Source: Candidatus Babelota bacterium (GTDB taxonomy: Bacteria; Babelota; Babeliae; Babelales; Vermiphilaceae). From it: a stretch of DNA of 64,000 bases. The notes under the pieces are model-generated. The model made no database searches and was not told the DNA's origin. It worked only from the letters and a program-made list of their open reading frames with translations. This document shows, one piece after another, positions 8,974 to 18,300 of this stretch (its first letter is position 1; each line of letters opens with the position of its first letter). The DNA is taken from assembly GCA_029262575.1 (NCBI GenBank), contig JAJCZC010000022.1:1-64000 (forward strand), given 5' to 3'. Position numbers and translations under genes: made by a program.

Positions 8974-10470
8974 TTATTTCCAATTGCGTGCTAAATCGAT
9001 AAGCAGCCGTACTGAAGAGCCAGTAGCCCCGGTACGATAATAAGGAATATCTGGCACATCAAATGCCGTGCCTGCAATATCCAAATGTACCCATGGCGTT
9101 TTTTCAACGAAGTGCTTCAAAAAGAACGCCGCCATGATTGCACCCGCTTTATATTTTGGATTACCAATATTGCAAATATCAGCAACTTTAGATTCAACTG
9201 CTTTTGCATAGTCATTATCAAAAGGAAGTGGCCAAACCCGATCACCAGTACGATCAGCAGCATTTTGTACTTTTTTAGATAACGCTGCATCTTGCGATAA
9301 CATACCGGTAAAGAATGGTCCCAATGCATATGCACATGAGCCGGTCAATGTTGCAACATCAACAAGTGCATCAAGATCATAGTGTTTTTCAGCATATGCT
9401 AATGCATCACCCAAAATTAACCGGCCTTCTGCATCAGTGTTGAGTACTTCTGCGGTTTTACCGTTATAAAATTTGAGAACATCGCCCGGTTTTGTTGCTT
9501 TTCCACTTGGTAAGTTTTCAGATAATGGCATAACAACAACAATATTCACTGAAGGTTTTAGTTGTGCCAGTGCATCAATAGCAGCCAAAACTGCTGCGGC
9601 ACCTGACATATCTTCCTTCATTGTTTCCATATATTGTGGCGGCTTTAAACTAAGACCACCTGAATCAAAGGTGATACCCTTGCCAACAAAACAAATAGTT
9701 TCTGCATTTTTATTTTTTGCTTTATATTCCAAAATCACCAAATGCGCATCCCGATCAGAACCTTGGCCAACACCAGCCAAGCCACCCATACCTTTTTTGA
9801 TAATCTCTTTTTCGGTAAATTCGGTCATTTTTAAACCATTTTTTTTGGCAATTTTTTTTGCTTTACCTGCAAGCTCAATTGGTGTTAACTTTTCAGGTGG
9901 CAAATCAATCCAATGACGCGCCTCATTGACCGCATCGGAAATAACAATGCCAGCATCGACGCCTTTTTTTAATGTAATTTTATGTTTTGCATCAACCACT
10001 AAAGTGATATCAAAATCTTTTTGCTTCTTCTCGGTAAAAAAATCATCAAAATAATATGCCGCCATAGGCAAAATAATTGAAGTCTCTTGCCCAAGTTGCT
10101 CAGGCGTGACACCAAACATGGCCGATGATGGTAGTTGCAGTGCAATCGTTTTAATTTCATGTTGTTCGGATAAACGCACTAACACACCTAATGCACGACG
10201 ATAATGTTCAACTTTTTTGTCTTCTTTTTTACCAACGCCAAGTAAAATTAGCGAACACGGTTTATCATCCTTGTGCATTTGTATAATTAAACTACTTTGC
10301 GCTTTACCGGTAAACTTACGCCGCTCAATCAAGTTTTCTAAACTTGGAAAATAATCCTGGGCAATAGTGCGCAACTCTTTTGAAAAGGCAAAATCCTCTG
10401 GTAAACAAAGCACATATGCATCTGCTTGTTGCTCCATGAGTGATTTCACACTTAATGTGTACTTAATCAT
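8974..10470 (-). CDS. pepA: Cytosol (leucyl) aminopeptidase, M17 family
   Basis: Two-metal aminopeptidase that removes N-terminal residues from peptides. The M17 signature NTDAEGRL is present, as are the metal and catalytic stretch GKGITFDSGG and the following EDMSGAAAV. The longest frame starts at an ATG at 10503, but the ATG at 10470 has an AAAGGA site at the right distance and gives a normal N-terminus (MIKYTLSVKSL), so I use it; this makes 498 residues. The N-terminal ~170 residues are the variable regulatory domain. No signal peptide is seen. For an intracellular bacterium, use of imported peptides as an amino-acid source is plausible inference. Confidence 0.94.
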   Translation of the reverse strand: MIKYTLSVKSLMEQQADAYVLCLPEDFAFSKELRTIAQDYFPSLENLIERRKFTGKAQSSLIIQMHKDDKPCSLILLGVGKKEDKKVEHYRRALGVLVRLSEQHEIKTIALQLPSSAMFGVTPEQLGQETSIILPMAAYYFDDFFTEKKQKDFDITLVVDAKHKITLKKGVDAGIVISDAVNEARHWIDLPPEKLTPIELAGKAKKIAKKNGLKMTEFTEKEIIKKGMGGLAGVGQGSDRDAHLVILEYKAKNKNAETICFVGKGITFDSGGLSLKPPQYMETMKEDMSGAAAVLAAIDALAQLKPSVNIVVVMPLSENLPSGKATKPGDVLKFYNGKTAEVLNTDAEGRLILGDALAYAEKHYDLDALVDVATLTGSCAYALGPFFTGMLSQDAALSKKVQNAADRTGDRVWPLPFDNDYAKAVESKVADICNIGNPKYKAGAIMAAFFLKHFVEKTPWVHLDIAGTAFDVPDIPYYRTGATGSSVRLLIDLARNWK

Positions 10471-10561
10471 CAGCATTTCCTTTGCAAATATAATTTTGCT
10501 CATAACATGTATTTTCTTTCATTATAAGCAAAAAGAACTGTTCTGCATACCGTCACACAAA

Positions 10562-10593
10562 AAAGACCTTACTTTCGTTAAAGTAAGGTCTTT
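10562..10593. terminator. Strong hairpin terminator
   Basis: A perfect 14-bp stem (AAAGACCTTACTTT with its complement) and CGTT loop, with a T run on both strands. It lies after the secreted gene ending at 10618 and upstream of pepA, so it mainly ends the 12.3-10.6 kb minus-strand operon. Confidence 0.85.
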
Positions 10594-10617
10594 AATTAAG
10601 GAGAAGAAAGGAAGAAA

Positions 10618-11301
10618 CTAATAATTTGCACCAAAAAATCCTATACCGTTTCCAGTGGAAACAATGCCGGCATTGCCTCCATAATGTCCTTGTGCCATGC
10701 CATAATATGGCCAGCCCCAATAACCATTCCAAGGATTCGCAACTTTTGAAAAATATGGCGAATAATAAACATGCGCACGGTCACGCAAAACATCTTCATA
10801 CTTTTTAATCGTTCGTTCTTGCTGCACGTATTGTGCAATATCAACGTGCAAGTAATCATCAATCGCTTTCTTCAATGTTTCACGATTAGTATTGCCGGCC
10901 AATGTAATTATGCCATGTTGATCCTCTAAAGGGACCCCGTCACTAAACAATACAATCGCAGGCAATGCATCAGTTTTTATATTATTATCGACCACAAATG
11001 TTTTTCCTGCAGGCGTTTTGAGATCAACTTGCATAAAGCCTACCGCTCTGCGCGGATAATAACCAGACCTTGATAACCTCATAAATGCGTTGCGTACCTT
11101 TGATCCATTATTACACACACGTCTGCGCCCTTTTTTTTCAGGAGCGTCAAGCAAAACAACTGCAGCTTTATGTCGACGAATCGCATTATATAATTTTCGT
11201 TCAGCAAGTGAACTCCGATAATTGATCGGTTTTGAAATTACGCTTGAGCGCAACACATAACACCCAATCAAAACAAAAAGCATGAAAAATGGTCTTTTCA
11301 T
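10618..11301 (-). CDS. Secreted thioredoxin-fold protein without CxxC
   Basis: 227 residues with an N-terminal signal peptide (FFMLFVLIGCYVL). The middle resembles a thioredoxin fold: a strand AVVLLDAPE, then FMQVDL, then the cis-proline-like ALPAIVLFSDG, then a final helix ETLKKAIDDYL. The usual CxxC pair at the helix start is missing, so oxidoreductase activity is not expected. The C-terminal ~50 residues are rich in Gly, Tyr and Trp (NGYWGWPYYG). The start overlaps the stop of the upstream hydrolase gene by four bases (ATGA), so the two are translated together. Role unknown. Confidence 0.7.
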   Translation of the reverse strand: MKRPFFMLFVLIGCYVLRSSVISKPINYRSSLAERKLYNAIRRHKAAVVLLDAPEKKGRRRVCNNGSKVRNAFMRLSRSGYYPRRAVGFMQVDLKTPAGKTFVVDNNIKTDALPAIVLFSDGVPLEDQHGIITLAGNTNRETLKKAIDDYLHVDIAQYVQQERTIKKYEDVLRDRAHVYYSPYFSKVANPWNGYWGWPYYGMAQGHYGGNAGIVSTGNGIGFFGANY

Positions 11302-12344
11302 ATAATTTCTCCACCACAGCCAAGATCAATCATATCTTCTACAATTTTATTTCGTTTCTTCTTGATCTTTCCATCCAAAACTGCATGCATAAATTTTTTT
11401 AACCGCTTACTGTAACATTCAGGATTATAGAAAAATGAATCACAGTGATATCTACCATTAGTAACCCATAGCTTTTTATATCCTTGTGCCCCATCATACA
11501 CCGCTTTGATTGCATCCATACTCACTAACTCATCCTGTTTGCAACAGATAAACAAGCAGGGAATATCAACCTTTTTAATCGACTCATGCGGGTATACGTG
11601 ACACATGTGAATTTCAATCTGCTTTGCATCCAAACGTGATGCAGCCTTCAAGATGGGCCTTAACATTGCCTGGATATATGGGTGGAATGCATATTTGTGC
11701 AGCAATCTCCGCCCCGGAACATAAAATTCATAACCACAAACATTAAAAGTCAGCGTATTAATACTTCTTTTGAGCACATTAGAAGTCGAATCAAACGGAC
11801 AATCCAATATCATCCCTTTAAATAGATAAGGATAGTTCGCCTGTGCCTCAATAGCTGATGCCGCACCCATAGAAAAACCGTAAACAAACAATGGTAATTG
11901 ACCGATCTCTGGATGATGTTTTAGGAATTCTGCCCCAGCTAAGACATCGAGTGATTCGTCCCGACCAAAGGTACACACTTGACCGTCAGCAACTTCGCCA
12001 TGCGCACGAAAATCGAATGCCAAAAAATTGTATTCTTGCCCGAAAAGCGAACGTACAAAGCCAACATCAAATTTGTTACACATAAAACCGTGACACATTA
12101 ATATGTTTGCCTTTGCGCCTTCACGCCGAATCAATACCCCTTTTCTTTTGATAATGTCCCGAGTTGCACGATTCTTTTGTGCATGAATAGTCACTTTTTC
12201 AAGAATGGCATCATCAATCATGTGTTCAACTGTTTCATCTATCGTGCCATAATCATCAACCGACGTTGGTATCACCTGTAGCTCTCGTGCATGCAGCATC
12301 GACGCCATGCAAAAAAGAACAATTAAAGCCAATGTACGGTTCAT
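11298..12344 (-). CDS. Secreted alpha/beta hydrolase
   Basis: Serine hydrolase fold. The nucleophile elbow is YGFSMGAAS, the oxyanion stretch is CHGFM, the acidic residue lies in CKQDELVS and the histidine in NGRYHCDSF. The longest frame begins at 12371, but the ATG at 12344 has an AGGGG site seven bases upstream and opens directly into a signal peptide (MNRTLALIVLFCMASM...HA), so it is preferred; this gives 348 residues. The general shape is of the dienelactone-hydrolase/BEM46-like type. The substrate cannot be read from sequence. It overlaps the downstream thioredoxin-fold gene. Confidence 0.82.
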   Translation of the reverse strand: MNRTLALIVLFCMASMLHARELQVIPTSVDDYGTIDETVEHMIDDAILEKVTIHAQKNRATRDIIKRKGVLIRREGAKANILMCHGFMCNKFDVGFVRSLFGQEYNFLAFDFRAHGEVADGQVCTFGRDESLDVLAGAEFLKHHPEIGQLPLFVYGFSMGAASAIEAQANYPYLFKGMILDCPFDSTSNVLKRSINTLTFNVCGYEFYVPGRRLLHKYAFHPYIQAMLRPILKAASRLDAKQIEIHMCHVYPHESIKKVDIPCLFICCKQDELVSMDAIKAVYDGAQGYKKLWVTNGRYHCDSFFYNPECYSKRLKKFMHAVLDGKIKKKRNKIVEDMIDLGCGGEII

Positions 12345-12567
12345 GAGAAGACCCCTATAGATATTAAACATTTCTTACAGATACAAAGTAGCAGTTATTA
12401 ATTTCAACTTGCAACAAAAACTTAAAGCTGGATAAAAAAGTGTAACGCTACGGCATTTCTAGCAGTATGACCAAAAAACCATGGAGTCTATACTAAAAAC
12501 AATAAAAGCAGATTATTGCAAATTGAATTATAGGCGTGGTAAGATGAAAGAAATAATAGGAGGTATC

Positions 12568-12978
12568 ATGAAAAAAATAGTTGTTATTCTATGCTTATTC
12601 ACTAAATGCGCCGTTTATGGCAAAATCGAAATCGATAATCGTTCAAGCAACACAACATTTATCGATAAAATCACACTTTTAACATATAACGGCATCAGCC
12701 ATGATCACAACATAAAAGAAATCAATCTTCCTGTTGCCGCAGGACAAACTATTGAACAACAACAATTGGTTGGCATGGCGAAAGCACCTATCGTTCAAAT
12801 TGTGATCATCCACAACAATATCACTTACTTATTCAGTGTTTCACCGGGAAATCAACATGGAAGCATTGTCATCACACGTGATAATCGCGTGACCTCAGAT
12901 GGCAACATCACATTAACTGAAACTCGGGGCCTAAGTCCAATCAAACAAACTTCTAGTTGGGGAGTGAGAAAGCTATAG
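12568..12978 (+). CDS. Small secreted protein, unknown
   Basis: The frame is open from 12481, but an AGGAGG site five bases before the ATG at 12568 and a signal peptide right after it (MKKIVVILCLFTKCAVYG) fix the start. The mature part is a ~115-residue, probably beta-rich domain: IEIDNRSSN at the front, then alternating strands. It resembles the next gene in layout (strand with N-x-S, then 'AAGQ' or 'QPGQ', then a strand pair), so the two may be distant duplicates. No family recognised. Confidence 0.7.
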   Translation: MKKIVVILCLFTKCAVYGKIEIDNRSSNTTFIDKITLLTYNGISHDHNIKEINLPVAAGQTIEQQQLVGMAKAPIVQIVIIHNNITYLFSVSPGNQHGSIVITRDNRVTSDGNITLTETRGLSPIKQTSSWGVRKL

Positions 12979-13039
12979 TTCTTCAACACTTACCAACAAC
13001 TTGAATGACGTGTTAAGGTAAATGAAAAAGGTTATATAT

Positions 13040-13402
13040 ATGAAGATTAGATTACTAGCAATAGCGTTAATGAGCACCTCACATCTATACGCAACTCAGG
13101 TTTACATTAAAAATTGGAGCACCTCACCAGTTATCATCAACCAAGTAAGTGAGGTCAATCCGGATGGAAAAAAAATAAGTGAAACGCATATTGCAATTCA
13201 ACCAGGCCAAAGTACGCAACTAAAACATTTAATCGATGGCCAAACGCATCTGAATTTTGATAGCATACACATTAGCTTCACCATCCATGGTTACACAAAA
13301 GAAGAAGAGATTTTTTTTCCTGATGAAGAAACTCAAGAGGCGACGCTATCATTCACCGATTCTGGCTATAAACGCACGCCCCATAATATTATTAAGAAAT
13401 AA
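13040..13402 (+). CDS. Small secreted protein, unknown, similar layout to its neighbour
   Basis: The open frame begins at 13022, but the ATG at 13040 has AAAAAGG eight bases upstream and starts a signal peptide (MKIRLLAIALMSTSHLYA). The mature domain starts VYIKNWSTSPV and contains AIQPGQSTQL, parallel to IEIDNRSSN and VAAGQTIEQ in the preceding protein. Probably beta-sandwich; function unknown. It converges on the AAA+ gene that ends at 13413. Confidence 0.65.
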   Translation: MKIRLLAIALMSTSHLYATQVYIKNWSTSPVIINQVSEVNPDGKKISETHIAIQPGQSTQLKHLIDGQTHLNFDSIHISFTIHGYTKEEEIFFPDEETQEATLSFTDSGYKRTPHNIIKK

Positions 13403-13412
13403 GGTTTGTATA

Positions 13413-14519
13413 TTAAACAAGTCTATTCCCTTTGTTAACAACTTCTTTTCCAATAAAAAGCAGAAGCTCAATCCACAAATCATGTGATCGATTTATATCT
13501 CGATAAGGGTTATTCAAGCTATCCTTTTTGCATTGGCCGTTAGGCTCTTTCATGCAGCATTCTGCAACCGCAAGCACCACCATTAAAAATATTGTAAAAA
13601 CACCAACCGAAATTTTCACTTCACGCTCATGTTCATAAAACCACTCTTTCCAGCTCTGTTCCCTTCTTGGTGCATGCTTATCTAATGCTTGCAACATGTC
13701 ATCTTTGGTGATCACAGTATTCTGGCGATTTCGATCATAAGCAATCTCAACTGCCTCTTCGACCAATTGAATAACTTTACCAACCTCACCATCAAATTTT
13801 TGCGCAAGATCACAAATACCGGCATCATCAGTAATATCATGCGGAAACTCAGCGCGAGACAAATACAAACTTAACAATCGCTCATAAAGCATAGGAGGCG
13901 CACGCTCAAATTCATAGCGTTTACTTTCACTAAACCTACTGACCACTGCTGCAGGCAATTTATCAATTTTATTGCACGTTCCGATCAGAGTAATGTTACC
14001 CGTATTCATTATCTCATCGACCGCTTGCCAAAAATAGGTCGCTAAATTCCGCAACTGCCTTGAATCATTTTTCTTTTTTTTGATAAATTGATGAAACCCA
14101 TCAATCACAATACATTGTTTTTCTTTTGACGCTTTTTTGATAATCGGCAATAAATTCGCCTTCAATGCCTCCTTACCATTATTTCGATATCTATCGCCAA
14201 TAAAAGATTGCAATCGAAAAAAATATGATCTACTGGCAAAATATTTTTGTCCCAGAGCTCGTGCTGCAGTTTTTTTGCCCCTACCCGGAGGGCCATGAAA
14301 CAACATACATGTGCTTGAAATATGTCCTCCATCCCATTCTTTTTTCAGGTCTTTTAATGTTTCTGGCAAACATTCCAATGCAATACTTACCTCTTTTTCA
14401 CCAAGTGGTTTAGGCTGCAACAACCTAAACTTTAAGTTTATAGCACCGTCACCAGAAGAACTTGATCCAAATATTTGAAACACAACACCCGAAATCAATA
14501 ACATCATTTTATAATTCAT
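13413..14519 (-). CDS. Secreted AAA+ ATPase paralogue with broken Walker motifs
   Basis: 368 residues; N-terminal signal peptide (MMLLISGVVFQIFG). The AAA+ core aligns almost residue by residue with the protein at 19423-20817 up to about residue 290. Here the Walker A reads GPPGRGKKT (residues 76-84), so the Ser/Thr after GK is Lys, and the Walker B Asp is followed by Gly instead of Glu (VIDGFHQF). Sensor and arginine-finger regions (LIGTCNKID, SRFSESKR) remain. Such changes normally abolish ATP hydrolysis. Residues ~303-322 form a transmembrane segment. The start overlaps the stop of the upstream membrane-protein gene by one base. Likely a non-hydrolysing partner of its paralogue (inference). 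Confidence 0.85.
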   Translation of the reverse strand: MNYKMMLLISGVVFQIFGSSSSGDGAINLKFRLLQPKPLGEKEVSIALECLPETLKDLKKEWDGGHISSTCMLFHGPPGRGKKTAARALGQKYFASRSYFFRLQSFIGDRYRNNGKEALKANLLPIIKKASKEKQCIVIDGFHQFIKKKKNDSRQLRNLATYFWQAVDEIMNTGNITLIGTCNKIDKLPAAVVSRFSESKRYEFERAPPMLYERLLSLYLSRAEFPHDITDDAGICDLAQKFDGEVGKVIQLVEEAVEIAYDRNRQNTVITKDDMLQALDKHAPRREQSWKEWFYEHEREVKISVGVFTIFLMVVLAVAECCMKEPNGQCKKDSLNNPYRDINRSHDLWIELLLFIGKEVVNKGNRLV

Positions 14520-15010
14520 TAAACATCTCCCCTTCGCACAGACTTTATATCCTGCTCCAACGATTCACATGACCACCCAAGCCATTTATTTACAATCGCA
14601 GAGCTCCACGGTATAGAGCCACAAAAGGCTGAAAGTAGAGCGCATGCTCGAGACAACATAATATTAACTTTTTCTCGATTCATAGCAAACGTTAAAAATA
14701 CAGCTTTTTCATGATTTTTTTCAAAAATTTGCTTTTTTAACAATAAATTATGAACAAATGCATATTCATCATTTTTCCAAATAAAATAAGCGATAGCACT
14801 TAGGCTCAACACTGTTGTTATAAATAACGTTTTATTCCCAGATAACTTAGAAAATGGAGCCTTGACTGCCTTTAACGTTGCTAATTTATTTTTTAATGAA
14901 TGCAAATATTCTTGCTCACACTTCGCTTTAATCAACCTTATTTGCTGATCTTCTTGTGCACTTATTGGCATAAATAAAAACAGTATTCCAATGATGCTCA
15001 CTTTTCGCAC
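14519..15010 (-). CDS. Small secreted/membrane protein, unknown
   Basis: The frame is open from a TTG at 15031, but the GTG at 15010 has AAAGGA five bases upstream and starts a signal peptide (MRKVSIIGILFLFMPISA), so I use it (163 residues). The mature part has a charged helical stretch, then a transmembrane segment (TLFITTVLSLSAIAYFIW), then a helical C-terminal half. A similar plan (signal, short helix, membrane segment, tail) is seen in the gene at 19035-19403, and each lies next to an AAA+ gene. It may be a membrane partner of the AAA+ protein; unproven. Confidence 0.65.
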   Translation of the reverse strand: MRKVSIIGILFLFMPISAQEDQQIRLIKAKCEQEYLHSLKNKLATLKAVKAPFSKLSGNKTLFITTVLSLSAIAYFIWKNDEYAFVHNLLLKKQIFEKNHEKAVFLTFAMNREKVNIMLSRACALLSAFCGSIPWSSAIVNKWLGWSCESLEQDIKSVRRGDV

Positions 15011-15105
15011 TTGGTTCCTTTCTACATACAACTATATGATGAGGGTCTTTAATAATTTTCGCATAAGTTCTTATTAAAAACTTATTCATATACATCATTT
15101 TACTT

Positions 15106-15396
15106 TCAATCAAAATCATATGACGTTATCAATTTATTAAGAACACCATGAACCTGCTCATAATGCCAAATGAGGTCACAAAACTGCATATGCAACTTCA
15201 ACAAATTCCTTATGTTTTCATTATTTTCATTTTCTTTTTTCTGAATCTGGTCTAAGACAGAATAAATTGAATCTAACAAGACTTTAAGATCTCGTAAATT
15301 GTCTTCTTGTTCAATCATCTCTTCTGAATCTATTATTTTCTGCTTATAATTCTTTTCTTTTATTATCTCTAATGTTTCCGCTAAAATATTTCTCAT
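15106..15396 (-). CDS. Small acidic helical protein, candidate immunity protein
   Basis: 96 residues, no signal peptide, rich in Glu/Asp, predicted all-helical. Its ATG overlaps the stop codon of the 1189-residue secreted protein by four bases (ATGA), so it is made together with it. A short acidic cytoplasmic protein directly after a toxin-like C-terminus is the usual place for an immunity gene (colicin and polymorphic-toxin loci). I cannot name an immunity family from the sequence, so the assignment rests on context, size and charge. Confidence 0.6.
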   Translation of the reverse strand: MRNILAETLEIIKEKNYKQKIIDSEEMIEQEDNLRDLKVLLDSIYSVLDQIQKKENENNENIRNLLKLHMQFCDLIWHYEQVHGVLNKLITSYDFD

Positions 15397-18300
15397 ATCT
15401 TTAACCTTCGGCCCCGTTTCTGAGCATTTAAAGTTTTATGATCATTAATACTGCCATCCAAGTTCAAAACAACTTTACATACTTTAGGATTTGAAAAAAC
15501 CTCTAAGTGATCTTTATGTAGTGCATCCAAATAGACGTAGTAACCCTTCTTCAATTGTGCATGAGCAACTTTCTCAGTAATTCGATATACAATTTGTCCA
15601 TCATACTTATGACTTGTTTTTTGCACTTTTCCTTTTAATGTTTTCCCAAATTCAGTTTTAAAAAACTCTGACATATTATCTTTTCGAATGATATCTCGAT
15701 CTTGTCGATTGTTATTCCATTTATTGCGATTATTTCTTGGATCATTAGGTGGAGGCGCGCCGCCGCCAGCACTTGAAGAGGTTCTTCTCTGCTGCGCTTG
15801 AATATGAGCATTGCCCTTGTGACGTTTCTTTTGAGCATTTAGCCAATCTTCAAAGTCTTGAAACCCGCCCGAACTGGAACTCTCTGAGTTGCGTGTTTCA
15901 AATTGTTTTTTAGTGTTAAACAACTCCTGCTCAAAAACATTCGGTTGCTCAGGATAGAACACATCGACAATACCATTTTGATGCACATGCGCAAATATAT
16001 CATCATCGCGCACCACGAAGCCATCTTCAACCTCAGCCAGAATGTCGCCCTCTTTTAACAATCTACGCGCAAGAGCTGATGCACTTGCACCTTTACCCTT
16101 AGAATCACCCTGTGCTTCCAATCTAAAACGATCTTTAAGTGCTAAATTCAGCAGCAAGCGCCTTTTTTCAGCTTGTAAACCAAGGTCTTGTTTTGCTGCA
16201 CGATTTGATGGAAAACCAGGGAACCCATTGCGCATTATGTGTTGCACGGCAGTAAATCGCGCAGCTTCTTTACATGCTTTAAGCCAATCATTGCGCAAAG
16301 CTGATCGATTGTTTTTTGGTACTAACGAAAATAGCTTTCTGTCTTGTGTATCATTTTGATGCTGTTGGCCAGATGAGGATGAACTCACTTTTTTCTGATG
16401 TGGCGCTGGAGAGATAGGTTTTTTCTGATCCTGCACTGTGACATCCACCACATTACTCACATCAGAGCTTATTGATGACAAAAGATTTTGAGCTGCATCA
16501 ACTTGCCCTTTCTTCACTCGTTTCACAACATTATGCAATGTTGAAGTCACACTTGAAATATTTACTTGAGCGCCCTTTTGCATAGACTGATGCAACATGT
16601 TGCCAAAAGCATCTTTTAATTTACCTGAATCAGCCAATCTATAAGCATCAAGCAAATCACTCCATACTAAGATATCTTTATGTTCTCCAGGATTTATGAG
16701 AGCATCAACAAATTGAGGTACATAATCAGCAAATAATTCTGCTTGAGGATCAGCCGATAAGGCTTGCTCAACAAAGGATAGCCCCTTTTTAACAACTGCA
16801 ATATCTTGATCACTGCGTGGAACAATTGCTGCAAGTTTATTGAACGCATTTCGTAAATCGTTCCTGTTATGCAATGCACCATTAGCTAATGATTGCTGAA
16901 ATAATAATCTGACTTCATCTTGTATCGGCAGAAGCTTTTGCACACCATATTCATCAAAAAAATCTGCATAAGACTGACGTACCATGATACTTACATCATG
17001 CGGATTTAATGGTGCAATACAATCAAGCATTTTTCGTGGATCATGATAATTATCAACCAAATGATAACTTAACACTCTACTTAACTCATTAGGACTATGC
17101 ACACCACAACGCTTCAATAGAAGATCTGCTGCATGTAATCTTTGTTCTAAAACATGCATGCATTGATCAATATCACGTACATGCTCAATTGCTCCCAACA
17201 ATTTACCCACATGCGGATCATGTTGCACTTTTTCAAGCAGACCTTGATAATCCAGAACATAATCCCAAAACTGAAGAGAACAGCCTGATTCTTGTTGCAA
17301 CATGCTCAAAAAACTATGTTTTTGTACACAAAAAGCTCTGAACTGTTCAACATCACTATAACTGCTTAGTTTTGCCACTGCAGCTTCAAAGCCATCCAAA
17401 TAGCTATATTGGCATAGCTCAAACATGTTTCTCAATTGTTCTTGCGTAGGATGAGCAACACCTGCTTTATGCAATGTTTGCATGCTAAATGCGTATTCAT
17501 TTTGCAATTTTCTAAGAACCTGATTTCGCATTTTAGGATATTGCTTTATGTACCCCTGCAGCTGTTCCCACTGTGGATGCTGCATGAATGGCTTAAAAAA
17601 GCCATCTTTATTATAAGCCTTTTTATACACCTGCATATAAGCATTGTTTGCTGTAGTGTATAGCTGCCCTCGCCCATGCCACCAATTTGATATTACGCCA
17701 AACCGTTCGGGATTATATTTATCCACTAAAGCGCGGGCCTGAGATGCATATCCATGCTCCGCAAAGTTTATTATCCTCACCAGATCTTGATTATAAGGCG
17801 TGTCCTTTAATTGATTTACGTAAAAAGAAGTTTGTTCAAAATATGGCCGCAAACTTTTATCCACAATCGTGTTCGTTCGGCTCAAGACATCTTGCGCGCC
17901 GTATCCAATGCGTTTGCAATGATCACCATAAATGTGCGTCATTAACTTTTTTTGTGATAATGCATCAAGTCCAACAATGTTACCACGGCTATCACAAAAA
18001 GCACCCTTAACATATTTTGCCGTCAAACATATATCATTATGCACGGCACATGCGCCCTGAAATAGCTCATGATGCAAGCGCCCAGCTTTCATCTCATTTT
18101 CAAGCGAAACGAGTAACTGTTGTGATTTGGCAACAATACCGTCAACGTCTTGCATAAGCTGCAAAACATCTTTAATATTAGCAGCGTGTTGATGAATAGA
18201 TCCTTGCACATGCTTTTCCATAGCACAAACATGGCCTTTCACTCGAGGAAGTTCATGCAACACTGTTTGTGCAAGTCTCTTTTGATGCTGTTGTGCTTGA

